Shown here in pieces: positions 1-7,637 of a DNA stretch of 59,367 nt. Under the pieces are notes generated by a model that searched no databases, had not been told where the DNA came from, and saw only the letters and a program-made list of their open reading frames with translations. Origin of the DNA: an uncultured Bacteroidales bacterium (GTDB taxonomy: Bacteria > Bacteroidota > Bacteroidia > Bacteroidales > UBA3824). The position numbers and the translations under genes are program-made. The DNA lies in NCBI GenBank assembly GCA_937877455.1, contig CALFIU010000186.1, positions 1 to 59,367 of the forward strand, written 5' to 3'. Numbering within the stretch: position 1 is the first letter of the stretch; each line of letters begins with the position of its first letter.

Positions 1-56
1 CTGGAAATGTATCCCGATTGTGGAAAAAATGTTGCATTTTCAACTTGAATTCTGCT

Positions 57-92
57 ATAAAAAAAACTGCCCAAAAGTTAATTTGAGCAGTT
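57..92 (-). terminator. Terminator of the Bax-inhibitor-1 gene
   Basis: On the minus strand, an 11 bp stem with one mismatch (AACTGCTCAAA pairing with TTTGGGCAGTT) is followed by a run of T. It lies just past the stop codon at 115. Positions 1-56 hold nothing I can assign. Confidence 0.75.
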
Positions 93-114
93 GAATCTTA
101 AAACTTATACTTAT

Positions 115-861
115 TTAATTTCGGCGATTAAGAATAGAAAGCAATCGCAAAATTTCTAAATAAAGCCAAACAAGAGTTACCATAAGACTAAAAGCACCAT
201 ACCATTCCATATATTCTGGTGCGCCTTCACGAACACCACTTTCTATTACATCAAAATCGAGAATTAGGTTTAACGCGGCTACTGCAACGATAACAAACTG
301 AATAACAATACCTAAAAGTCCTAACCTAAAAACACTTAATTCGATGTTAAAAAAACTAAGTACAATACTTAACAAGTAAAATACTCCGACAGCTGCAGTT
401 GCAAAAAATAGAACTTTGGTAAATTTTGCAGTAGCTTGTAATATTCCCATTCTATAACAAAAAGCCATTATAGCTGTTACAACAAATGTTAACAAAACAG
501 CTTGAAAAACAAGACCATATGTTTCGTAATTATAAGCAGCCGATACAGCTCCAAGTGCTAAACCTTCGCAAATGGCATAAAGAGAACCAAAAATTGCCGA
601 TTTTTCTGGTTTAAAACTTGTTATAAGCGCAAATATAAAAGCTCCAATTGCACCACCAATCATCAGCGGAAAAACCATTGTGTTTTCTACATTAAACAAT
701 TTCCATGTTATTGATGCTGTAACTGTTGTCATCAACAAAAGCAAAAGAGTTTTTGTTGCAGCACCTTTTACAGTCATTTGTCTGTATCCTGATGCTTTTT
801 CAACCTGTTTTTCAAAAATATCTTCCGAAAGAACAGGATTTGTAGATTTAGTTAATCCCAT
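115..861 (-). CDS. Bax inhibitor-1 / YccA family membrane protein
   Basis: A 248-residue inner-membrane protein with about seven hydrophobic helices after a charged N-terminal segment of ~30 residues. The family (BI-1, TMBIM, YccA/YbhL) includes pH-sensitive Ca2+ leak channels and, in E. coli, modulators of the FtsH protease. The late helices carry the family pattern LILDFDVIESG, where acidic residues sit in the predicted pore. The length matches Bacteroidota members. It is the third gene of a leftward operon, starting 25 bp after def and ending at a clear terminator. Membership is confident, but the physiological role in this organism is unknown. Confidence 0.9.
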   Translation of the reverse strand: MGLTKSTNPVLSEDIFEKQVEKASGYRQMTVKGAATKTLLLLLMTTVTASITWKLFNVENTMVFPLMIGGAIGAFIFALITSFKPEKSAIFGSLYAICEGLALGAVSAAYNYETYGLVFQAVLLTFVVTAIMAFCYRMGILQATAKFTKVLFFATAAVGVFYLLSIVLSFFNIELSVFRLGLLGIVIQFVIVAVAALNLILDFDVIESGVREGAPEYMEWYGAFSLMVTLVWLYLEILRLLSILNRRN

Positions 862-886
862 ATTGCTTAATTTTAATTTGTTATGT

Positions 887-1444
887 TTATGCCAATTTTA
901 CTTTATAGTTGTGAGAAAACTTACCTTTTGAAATATTCAAAAGCTTGTTTTTAATCATTTTCCGTTTCAACAAACCAAGTTTATCGGTAAACAATATACC
1001 TTCAAGATGGTCGTATTCGTGTTGTACCACTCTTGCTGTTGCACCTGTGAGCGTTTCTTCTTTAAGATTAAAGTCCTCGTCGTAGTAACGAATTTTAACG
1101 CCATCTTTCCTTATAACATCTTCGTGAAGCCCTGGAATGCTTAGACATCCTTCGTTGTAAGATACATCATCGCCAAAAGTTTCTACAATTTTTGGATTAA
1201 TAAATGCACGAATAAAAGTTTTTGTAAAAGTGTCGTTTTCGTCATCGGTCATTGGTGATGCGTCAACAACAAAAAGCCTTATTGCAAGACCTACTTGAGG
1301 TGCTGCCAAACCTACTCCTTCACTTTTTCGCATGGTTTCAAACATGTCGGAAATAAGTTTTTTTAAATCGGGATAATCTTTAGTTATTTCTACGGCTTTT
1401 TTTCTTAAAACCGAATTTCCTATAATTGTTATTGGTAATATCAT
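887..1444 (-). CDS. def: Peptide deformylase
   Basis: Removes the formyl group from the N-terminal formylmethionine of nascent proteins in the cytosol. All three family motifs are intact: GVGLAAPQ (43-50), EGCLS (98-102, Cys metal ligand) and HEYDH (142-146, two His ligands and the catalytic Glu). The 185-residue length is normal for Bacteroidota PDF. It starts about 20 bp after the ruvX stop and is followed after 25 bp by the BI-1 gene, so the three are probably co-transcribed from the promoter at 1899-1906. The ruvX-def pairing is common in Bacteroidota. Confidence 0.97.
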   Translation of the reverse strand: MILPITIIGNSVLRKKAVEITKDYPDLKKLISDMFETMRKSEGVGLAAPQVGLAIRLFVVDASPMTDDENDTFTKTFIRAFINPKIVETFGDDVSYNEGCLSIPGLHEDVIRKDGVKIRYYDEDFNLKEETLTGATARVVQHEYDHLEGILFTDKLGLLKRKMIKNKLLNISKGKFSHNYKVKLA

Positions 1445-1464
1445 TTTTTTTAGTTTTATCTTTG

Positions 1465-1881
1465 TTAACTTTTATTTTCATCAATCCAACCTTGAAGAAT
1501 GTATGCAGCAGCCATTTTGTCGGTGTTGCCTTTGTCTTGACGATATTTTTTTTTAAAACCGCCAGCAACCATTGCTGCAGTTGCCATCTTGGAGGTGTAT
1601 TGCTCGTTGTAATATTCTATTGGTATGTTTGGAAACAATTTTTGAAGATTGTTGCCAAAAAGTTTTGCTTGCACTGCTATTGGATTTTCTGTTCCATCGA
1701 GATTTATTGAGTGTCCAATAATAATGCGTTCTACATTGTTGGTTTGAAGATAATTTTTGACAAATGGCGTAAGTTTTGTTGTGTCAACAGTTTCTAAAGG
1801 CGAAACTATTAACTGCGAATTGTCAGTAGTTGCCAAACCAGTGCGTTTGCCACCATAATCTATTGCCAAAATTCTTGCCAT
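1465..1881 (-). CDS. ruvX: Putative pre-16S rRNA nuclease / YqgF-type Holliday junction resolvase
   Basis: An RNase H-fold nuclease of the YqgF family (138 residues). YqgF processes the 5' end of pre-16S rRNA in E. coli and was earlier proposed as a Holliday junction resolvase. The N-terminus shows the family signature ILAIDYGGKRTG with the catalytic Asp8. A conserved Glu follows in YNEQYTS, and an Asp lies near the C-terminus (GWIDE). The frame is open further upstream, but the start is set at 1881: conservation begins there and the TATCTTTG promoter element lies at 1899-1906, so a longer start would precede the transcript. First gene of the ruvX-def-BI-1 operon. Confidence 0.92.
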   Translation of the reverse strand: MARILAIDYGGKRTGLATTDNSQLIVSPLETVDTTKLTPFVKNYLQTNNVERIIIGHSINLDGTENPIAVQAKLFGNNLQKLFPNIPIEYYNEQYTSKMATAAMVAGGFKKKYRQDKGNTDKMAAAYILQGWIDENKS

Positions 1882-1898
1882 AATTTCTTTTTGAAAAA

Positions 1899-1906
1899 CA
1901 AAGATA
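1899..1906 (-). promoter_or_regulatory. Promoter -7 element of the ruvX operon
   Basis: CAAAGATA on the plus strand reads TATCTTTG on the minus strand, an exact match to the Bacteroidota -7 consensus TAnnTTTG, 18 bp before the chosen ruvX start. Confidence 0.65.
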
Positions 1907-1932
1907 AAATGTTTTTTTTTATAAAAAAAATA

Positions 1933-1965
1933 TTTTGGACTTAAAATATTTATATTATATATTTG
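1933..1965 (+). promoter_or_regulatory. Bacteroidota-type promoter for the 1997 gene, possibly also the RT
   Basis: TTTTG (1933-1937), a 20 bp spacer and TATATTTG (1958-1965) give a full -33/-7 pair 31 bp before the ATG at 1997. I see no strong promoter between 2449 and the RT, so read-through from here is plausible. Confidence 0.65.
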
Positions 1966-1996
1966 CAATATTATTAACCTTAAAAAAATGTAAATT

Positions 1997-2449
1997 ATGG
2001 GCATTTTTGACGATATTATGAAAGTGGTTGGTGCGTTTAAAAACGCTGCGGATCAATTAAACAATGCAACAACGACACAAAAAAACGTTGAAAAAAATAC
2101 ACAACCATCCAGCGTACCTACAACAGAAAACAAACCTTCTGATATGAATGTTTGGCAAAAAATTGAGAAAATTGTAGCCGAAAATTTTAGTCAATACGAA
2201 CTCAAAAAAAACGTAAGTCCAACTACAATAGGCGGTACAGGCAAGTTTTTAAACTATTCATACGGGATTTATCAAAACGGCAATCCAAAACTTTTTATAA
2301 TGATTGTTGACAAAAACACATGTAAACACAAACTTTATCGTTGGTCGAAAGAACAAGCTGAAAAACAAAATATTACACTAATAAACTTTATTGAGCATTT
2401 TCCCAACGAAATGAATTATATTAAAGAAAGATTATCTAATTATCTATAA
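1997..2449 (+). CDS. Hypothetical protein upstream of the reverse transcriptase
   Basis: 150 residues, family not recognised. The first ~25 residues look like an amphipathic helix (MGIFDDIMKVVGAFKNAADQ). A low-complexity Asn/Thr/Gln/Pro linker follows to about residue 50, then a compact C-terminal domain of ~95 residues with alternating strands and helices (KFLNYSYGIYQNGNPKLFI, then a Lys/Asn-rich end). There is no signal peptide or membrane helix, so it is probably cytosolic. It has its own promoter and lies 28 bp before the inverted repeat that opens the putative RT-associated RNA. It may be a bystander or a partner of that system; the sequence does not decide. Confidence 0.6.
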   Translation: MGIFDDIMKVVGAFKNAADQLNNATTTQKNVEKNTQPSSVPTTENKPSDMNVWQKIEKIVAENFSQYELKKNVSPTTIGGTGKFLNYSYGIYQNGNPKLFIMIVDKNTCKHKLYRWSKEQAEKQNITLINFIEHFPNEMNYIKERLSNYL

Positions 2450-2476
2450 ATCAGTAATTTATAAATAAAAATAAAG

Positions 2477-2609
2477 GAAAGAGAAAAGGCAGATTTCTGC
2501 GCCTGCGACGGACAAAGCAATAAGTAGAAAATATGATTTTGCAGGCAATCACTTGTTGTACAGTCTGGTATCAGAAGCATTGCTTCTTTCAAAGCAATTT
2601 TTCTCTTTC
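2477..2609 (+). ncRNA. Putative structured RNA upstream of the RT (DRT- or retron-like)
   Basis: The stretch is bounded by an 11 bp perfect inverted repeat, GAAAGAGAAAA (2477-2487) with TTTTCTCTTTC (2599-2609). Further A/T pairs extend it outward to about 2471/2615. Inside are GCAGA/TCTGC (2489-2500), GCCTGC (2501-2506) pairing with GCAGGC (2541-2546), and AGAAGCA/TGCTTCT (2573-2587), the last competing with TTGCTT/AAGCAA (2580-2597). A terminal stem enclosing hairpins directly upstream of an RT is the architecture of retron msr-msd RNAs and of the ncRNAs of DRT2 and DRT9. The structure was read by eye; no folding or covariation was run. Confidence 0.5.
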
Positions 2610-2627
2610 TTTTTTATTTACCTGATA

Positions 2628-3875
2628 ATGAGTTTATTAAATAAACTTGACGATAAGTCCGCATGGGAAAATTTCTTAAGTTACAAGAAAAAAAATATGC
2701 CTCAAAATTGTCGTTTTATAAAACGACTTGAAAAATTTGTGGCTCAAGAAGATTACCATACTATAGCAAAATCCATAATTTCTGGAAATTACCAATTTGA
2801 CTATCCTGTCAAAACATTAATCAACAAAAGTGGTACAACAAAAAAACGTGTAATTTATAAGTTTTCTTATTTAGAAACTTTTTTGCTAAAATTGTTAGCT
2901 CATTTGCTTTATAAATATGATTTTAAACTTACAAAAGCATGTTATTCGTTTAGAAAGTTTAAAACTGCACATTCGGCATTGAAGGACATTTTATTAGTAA
3001 AAAATATTGCACAAAAATATATCTTAAAGATAGACATTCACAATTATTTTAACTCCATACCTTCGCAAAAACTTGTTGATACTATTGAAAAAATAGTTGA
3101 TGATGATTTTATTCTTTGCAAATTTCTCAGTTCAATAATATCAACGAATAAAGCATATTTTTTTGAAAATGAGCAAAAAATAATTATTGAAGAAAACCGC
3201 GGAGCAATGGCAGGAGTTCCTATTTCGGCATTTTTTGCAAACTTTTATCTTAACGATTTAGATTGTTTGTTTATAGACAAAAATGTTGATTATTTTAGAT
3301 ATTCAGACGACATTTTGGTAATTTGCAATTCTATGGAAGAAGTGGTTGATTATAAAAATATTATAACAAAATTTATAGTTAAAAAAGGTTTAACCATAAA
3401 CAGCGAAAAACTAAAAATATGTCAACCCAATCAACCATGGGAATTTCTTGGATTTAGTTTTAATAATCAAACAATAGACCTCGCACAATCAACTATAACA
3501 AAAATTAAGAAAAAAATAAAAAGAAAATCAAAATCGCTTATGCGTCGGCGCACTCGATATGGCGAAAGTTTCGACATGGTGGCAAGCGATTTGGCAGACC
3601 ATTTTAATAGAAAATTTTATGACCAAGAACACGAAAATAATTTCACGTGGTCGCGATGGTTTTTTCCAATGTTAACAACTGTAAAAAGTTTAAAAACAAT
3701 AGACAATTATTTACAACAATATATGAGGTTTTTAATTTCGGGAAAACACAAAAAAACTAATTTTAGAATAAGATATAGTTACTTAAAACAACTTGGATTT
3801 AAATCTCTTGTAAATCAATATTATAGGTATAAAAAACAAGTTAATATTTCGTTTAATGAAAGAAAGCATAAATAG
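2628..3875 (+). CDS. Reverse transcriptase of the UG/DRT-like (defence-associated) class
   Basis: 415 residues from the ATG at 2628. The RT fingers/palm motifs are present: the first catalytic Asp in LKIDIHNYF (D136), a motif reading GAMAGVPISAFFANFYL, and YSDD (225-228) carrying the other two catalytic Asps. After the palm it has FLGFSF and a Lys/Arg-rich segment typical of a thumb. I see neither the retron region X (NAxxH) nor region Y (VTG), no maturase or endonuclease domain and no DGR-type SQ motif. The N-terminus (MSLLNKL...WENFLSYK) and the KKRVIY stretch resemble, from memory, single-gene defence RTs (UG2/DRT2 or related). It probably uses the RNA encoded just upstream. Exact class unproven. 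Confidence 0.85.
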   Translation: MSLLNKLDDKSAWENFLSYKKKNMPQNCRFIKRLEKFVAQEDYHTIAKSIISGNYQFDYPVKTLINKSGTTKKRVIYKFSYLETFLLKLLAHLLYKYDFKLTKACYSFRKFKTAHSALKDILLVKNIAQKYILKIDIHNYFNSIPSQKLVDTIEKIVDDDFILCKFLSSIISTNKAYFFENEQKIIIEENRGAMAGVPISAFFANFYLNDLDCLFIDKNVDYFRYSDDILVICNSMEEVVDYKNIITKFIVKKGLTINSEKLKICQPNQPWEFLGFSFNNQTIDLAQSTITKIKKKIKRKSKSLMRRRTRYGESFDMVASDLADHFNRKFYDQEHENNFTWSRWFFPMLTTVKSLKTIDNYLQQYMRFLISGKHKKTNFRIRYSYLKQLGFKSLVNQYYRYKKQVNISFNERKHK

Positions 3876-3912
3876 AAAACTTTGTAAATTTTATTATTTA
3901 TCCAAAAAAGTT

Positions 3913-3920
3913 TAATTTTG
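3913..3920 (+). promoter_or_regulatory. Promoter -7 element of the envelope operon
   Basis: TAATTTTG matches TAnnTTTG and lies 31 bp before the ATG at 3952. A TTTG at 3881-3884 is too far (28 bp) to be a good -33 partner. Confidence 0.5.
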
Positions 3921-3951
3921 CAGTTCAAATATAAAACAAAAAAGCGACAAA

Positions 3952-4560
3952 ATGAAAAATATAAATTTATTATTTATAATAATAATTCTATTTTTTAATC
4001 AATCTTGTAATCAAAAATACAAGAATGTCCAAATTGGTGAAGACGAGGTTTCTGCCTATTGTAATGTCTATACAAAACTCAACACAACACACAAAGAATT
4101 TTTAATTTATATCGAAGGGCGCGAAACAATAGATTCTACTGTGGTGGAAAACTATGACGAAGTTTCTCAAATTATTGACAACGCAGGATTTATAGATGCA
4201 AATCTATTTTTGGCTGTTCACAACAAACTAAAACAAGTAATTAACATAATAAGCAATTATCAAACAATGGAACGTTATCCGGGTTTAGTTGTATCAAATC
4301 TCGATTTTTTGGAAAACGCATCAAAACAATATCAAAAACTATTGGAAGATTCAACGCTTTCGCAAAAAAACAAAGAACTTTATCGTAAAAGCAAGGCTCA
4401 AATAGATAGTACACGACAGGATTTGATTGATAAACAAGAAAAAAATTTACAATGGACTCAATTAATAAAAAATTCAGCAGTAAAAAAATGCAATATAATT
4501 CTTACCGATAGCGACGTAATGAAACTAACAATCTTAGAAAAAGAAATTTCGGAAATTTAA
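3952..4560 (+). CDS. Hypothetical lipoprotein
   Basis: 202 residues beginning with a hydrophobic signal and a lipobox ending FFNQSC (Cys19), so a periplasmic or outer-membrane lipoprotein. The mature part is largely helical and charged (Lys/Glu/Gln-rich, with a segment around RKSKAQIDSTRQDLIDKQEK likely to coil). No known domain recognised. Its stop codon overlaps the next start (TAATG), and that gene overlaps the following one (ATGA), so the three form one translationally coupled operon acting in the envelope. It may be a helper of the DUF2807 or lipid A deacylase-like protein, but that is inference from position only. Confidence 0.8.
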   Translation: MKNINLLFIIIILFFNQSCNQKYKNVQIGEDEVSAYCNVYTKLNTTHKEFLIYIEGRETIDSTVVENYDEVSQIIDNAGFIDANLFLAVHNKLKQVINIISNYQTMERYPGLVVSNLDFLENASKQYQKLLEDSTLSQKNKELYRKSKAQIDSTRQDLIDKQEKNLQWTQLIKNSAVKKCNIILTDSDVMKLTILEKEISEI

Positions 4561-5306
4561 TGAGAAATAATATTTTTTTATTACTTTTGATTGTTTTAAC
4601 AATCAATGCTTGCGATAATCAAAACGTTCCCGATTGCCTAAAAAAAAGGGGCGATATGACGTTTTTTGAAAAAAAAGTTGAAAATTTCAACAACATAGAA
4701 ATGTACGATGCCTTTAATGTAGAATTGATAAAAGATACCTTTGATTTGGTAGAAGTAGAATGTAGCAATAATCTTAAACAAAACATTGGTATAAAGGTAG
4801 ATACATTAGAACGTAAACTAATAATAAACGATGAGAGTTTTTGTGGTATAGTGCGCAACAATAGCGACATGCCAAATTTAAAAATTCATTATTCCAACCC
4901 TATTTCATCGTTCTATATTTATGGCAATAGTTCAGTAAAATCAGAAGATACCGTTGATATAGAACGTTATGTATTTACATCAAGAGCAGGTAAACTCAAC
5001 GTTTTAAACAATTGTCGCAATGTTGGTGTTGATGTGTGGCTTGGCACTGGCGAATTTATAATAAAGGGTTGGGCAGATAATTTTCATTGCGATGCCCGTG
5101 GAACCTCAAAAATAGATGTATCGCAATTGGCAGTAAAAACTGCCGATGTAGAAACACATTCAACAGGAGATATTTATGTAAACGTTTCAGATTCAATACA
5201 TTGTAATTTCTTTTGGGTAGGAAATGTATATTGCACTCAAAATCCAAAATCATACGTAGAAAATCAAAAAAATTCCACTGGAAAACTGATAACAAATTAT
5301 AAATGA
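4560..5306 (+). CDS. DUF2807-type putative adhesin lipoprotein
   Basis: 248 residues with a lipoprotein signal (LTINAC, Cys18). The body resembles the DUF2807 'head GIN' domain: a right-handed beta-helix of short repeating strands. It opens with F.NIEMYDAFNVELIKD and passes through the Ser/Thr/Asn-rich turns typical of the family (YGNSSVKSEDT, SRAGKLNVLNN, DARGTSKIDVS, HSTGDIYVNVS). These proteins are surface or periplasmic in Bacteroidota; their ligand is generally not known. Coupled to the lipoprotein before it and to the outer-membrane protein after it by start/stop overlaps. Confidence 0.82.
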   Translation: MRNNIFLLLLIVLTINACDNQNVPDCLKKRGDMTFFEKKVENFNNIEMYDAFNVELIKDTFDLVEVECSNNLKQNIGIKVDTLERKLIINDESFCGIVRNNSDMPNLKIHYSNPISSFYIYGNSSVKSEDTVDIERYVFTSRAGKLNVLNNCRNVGVDVWLGTGEFIIKGWADNFHCDARGTSKIDVSQLAVKTADVETHSTGDIYVNVSDSIHCNFFWVGNVYCTQNPKSYVENQKNSTGKLITNYK

Positions 5307-6394
5307 AAAACCTTTTTTCTCTTTTTATATTAATATTTGCAGCATTAGAACTAACTGCTCAAACCGCCGACACAATAAAACCATTAGAAAAATTTGTATC
5401 AATACAATATTCACGAGGTCCAATTTTTGACCATCGCAAAATAGGCAGTTTAATGATTTTTGGAATGCCCTACGGCATAAGCCTACAATATTGGATGCAA
5501 ACCGACGGAAGAAAACAATGGGAATCTCAATATGGTTATCCACAACTTGGATTTGCTGCCCATTATTTCAATTACGACAACAAAGAAATACTTGGACAAG
5601 CCTTTGCTGGGGCTGCCATTGTTAAGTTTGTGCTACATCAAGATAGAATTTTTTTATTCAACATAGGAATACAAGCAGGAATTTCTTACAATACAAAACC
5701 ATTTGACAAAGATAACAATATCTACAACCAATTAATAGGATCGCACGTCAACTTTTTTTTACAAGCAGGTCCAGAAATAGAATTATTTAGAAACAAAAAT
5801 GTATTTTTAATAGGTGGGTTTAATTTTATTCATTTTAGCGATGGTGCAACAAAATTACCCAACCTTGGCATCAATTTAATGCAATGGCACGTAGGAGCAT
5901 CATATAGAATTTCGCCATCAACACCACATTATACGCGTTCATGGATTCAAGATGCTAAAAAATGGCAAGGCAATACAATAATTTCGTTTGGATGGCGAGA
6001 AGCTGGTCAACCATGTGGACCAACATATTTTATAACAACTTTTAATACAGGTTTTTACCGAACATTAACACCCAAAAACAAAGTAGGTGCAGGAATTGAT
6101 ATTATGCGCGACCCAAGCGACAAATATTATTATGTTCGCAACGAAAAAGAATATAGCAATTCAGACTTTACTTCTCTTGGCTTAAACCTACGTTACGGTC
6201 TTGTAATTGGTAAACTAACCACAATTATTCAATGGGGTTTCTATTTAAAAGAACGAGAAAACGGTGATGGAACATCATACCATCGAATTGGAGTTAACTA
6301 TCAGATTACAAGGCACATATTAGCAAACCTAAGTTTAAAAACATTTTATGCTCGTGCCGAATATATTGAGTTTGGTGTAGGTTGGCAATGGTAG
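5303..6394 (+). CDS. Acyloxyacyl hydrolase / PagL-like lipid A 3-O-deacylase
   Basis: 363 residues with a signal peptide (cleavage probably after LTAQ) followed by alternating strands typical of an outer-membrane beta-barrel. The PagL signature is visible at 172-191, NFIHFSDGATKLPNLGIN, with the catalytic His177 and Ser179 in the HxS arrangement and conserved Asn residues. Family members remove an acyl chain from lipid A at the outer membrane, which lowers its endotoxicity. The C-terminus ends in an aromatic residue (GVGWQW), as barrels do. About 360 residues is longer than Pseudomonas PagL but usual for Bacteroidota. It is the last gene of the three-gene operon. Substrate is inferred from the family. 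Confidence 0.8.
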   Translation: MKNLFSLFILIFAALELTAQTADTIKPLEKFVSIQYSRGPIFDHRKIGSLMIFGMPYGISLQYWMQTDGRKQWESQYGYPQLGFAAHYFNYDNKEILGQAFAGAAIVKFVLHQDRIFLFNIGIQAGISYNTKPFDKDNNIYNQLIGSHVNFFLQAGPEIELFRNKNVFLIGGFNFIHFSDGATKLPNLGINLMQWHVGASYRISPSTPHYTRSWIQDAKKWQGNTIISFGWREAGQPCGPTYFITTFNTGFYRTLTPKNKVGAGIDIMRDPSDKYYYVRNEKEYSNSDFTSLGLNLRYGLVIGKLTTIIQWGFYLKERENGDGTSYHRIGVNYQITRHILANLSLKTFYARAEYIEFGVGWQW

Positions 6395-6472
6395 ATAAAA
6401 GTTTGGAAATAAACATGTTACTACAAATAAAAAAATATAGTTGAAAAATAACAAAAAAATTATAAAAAAAAC

Positions 6473-6502
6473 TTTTGTGGCTACAAAAAAAATATAATTT
6501 TG
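6473..6502 (+). promoter_or_regulatory. Full Bacteroidota promoter of mdh
   Basis: TTTTG (6473-6477), a 17 bp spacer and TAATTTTG (6495-6502), one of the best -33/-7 pairs in the window, with a ~50 nt leader to the ATG at 6561. Confidence 0.75.
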
Positions 6503-6560
6503 CACAAACAAAAATTAGAAAAACACTTAAGAAATTTAACTGATATTTAAACATATTAAA

Positions 6561-7499
6561 ATGGATAAAATTACAGTAGTAGGCGCAGGCAACGTTGGTG
6601 CAACATGTGCAGACGTAATTGCCCGCAAAGATTTGGCAAAAGAAGTTGTTTTGCTCGACATTAAACCTGGAGTATCAGAAGGAAAAGCCCTTGACATTTG
6701 GCAAACAGCTCCACTTGAAGGATTCAACAACAGAATTAAAGGTGTAACAAACGATTATAGTGCAACAGCTGGTTCTGGCGTTGTTGTTATCACCTCAGGA
6801 CTTCCACGCAAACCTGGAATGAGCCGCGACGACCTGATTAAAGTTAACGCTGGCATTGTAAAATCTGTTACTGAACAAGTTATAGCATCGTCGCCAGACG
6901 CTATTATTATTGTGGTTTCCAATCCGTTGGACGTAATGACATACACCGCATACAAAACTGCAAAAACAAAATCAAATAAAGTGTTTGGTATGGCAGGTGT
7001 TCTCGACACTGCACGTTACAAAGTATTTATTGCTGATGAACTTGGTGTTTCTCCCAACGATGTTCAAGCACTTTTGCTCGGTGGACACGGCGACAGCATG
7101 GTTCCTCTACCACGTTACACATCAGTAAGCGGTATTCCTGTTACAGAACTTGTTGCAGAAGATAAACTTGCTGCAATAATTGAACGTACCAAAAAAGGAG
7201 GCGGAGAACTCGTTAACCTAATGGGTACTTCGGCATGGTATGCACCAGGAACTTCGGCAGCTCTTATGGTTGAAGCTATTGTTCGCGACCAGAAAAAGAT
7301 TGTTCCAGTTTGCGCATATCTCAACGGTGAATACGGTCAAAAAGATATTTATCTTGGTGTTCCTGTTGTATTGGGCAAAAACGGTGTGGAAAAAGTTATT
7401 GAACTTAAACTTAACAACGAAGAAAAAGCTCTTCTCGATACTTCTGCTGATTCTGTAAAAAAAGTAATGGCAGTTCTCGACGAAATGAATATTCTTTAA
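6561..7499 (+). CDS. mdh: Malate dehydrogenase (NAD-dependent)
   Basis: Interconverts malate and oxaloacetate in the cytosolic TCA or reductive branch. The 312-residue LDH/MDH-fold enzyme has GAGNVG (8-13) for NAD binding, and Asp33 at the end of strand 2 indicates NAD rather than NADP. Substrate-binding Arg83 and Arg89 (LPRKPGMSR) mark it as MDH rather than LDH, Asp149/Arg152 sit in GVLDTARY, and the catalytic His176 is in GGHGDSM. The length and the GVSPNDVQALLLGGHG pattern match the tetrameric LDH-like MDH of Bacteroidota. It stands alone with its own promoter and terminator. Confidence 0.97.
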   Translation: MDKITVVGAGNVGATCADVIARKDLAKEVVLLDIKPGVSEGKALDIWQTAPLEGFNNRIKGVTNDYSATAGSGVVVITSGLPRKPGMSRDDLIKVNAGIVKSVTEQVIASSPDAIIIVVSNPLDVMTYTAYKTAKTKSNKVFGMAGVLDTARYKVFIADELGVSPNDVQALLLGGHGDSMVPLPRYTSVSGIPVTELVAEDKLAAIIERTKKGGGELVNLMGTSAWYAPGTSAALMVEAIVRDQKKIVPVCAYLNGEYGQKDIYLGVPVVLGKNGVEKVIELKLNNEEKALLDTSADSVKKVMAVLDEMNIL

Positions 7500-7521
7500 T
7501 CAAATTTCTGATTAAATATAA

Positions 7522-7560
7522 AAAAAACACATTCCAAAAACTTGGGATGTGTTTTTTTTT
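7522..7560 (+). terminator. mdh terminator
   Basis: ACACATTCC pairs with GGGATGTGT around an 8-base loop, followed by nine T. It lies 25 bp after the mdh stop. Confidence 0.8.
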
Positions 7561-7579
7561 AAGTCTAATTAATTAACAC

Positions 7580-7613
7580 AACAAAAAAACTCCGCAAAAA
7601 AATTACGGAGTTT
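7580..7613 (-). terminator. Terminator of the aminotransferase operon
   Basis: AAACTCCG (7587-7594) pairs with CGGAGTTT (7606-7613). On the minus strand the stem runs into TTTTTTT. It closes the leftward operon 25 bp after its last stop. Confidence 0.8.
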
Positions 7614-7637
7614 AGAAAATTATTACCTAAGTAAATA

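Noticed and set aside
2477..3875. Calling the RT unit a classical retron
   Set aside because: The inverted repeats resemble a1/a2, but the RT lacks the NAxxH and VTG motifs that define retron RTs. Retained as an alternative only.
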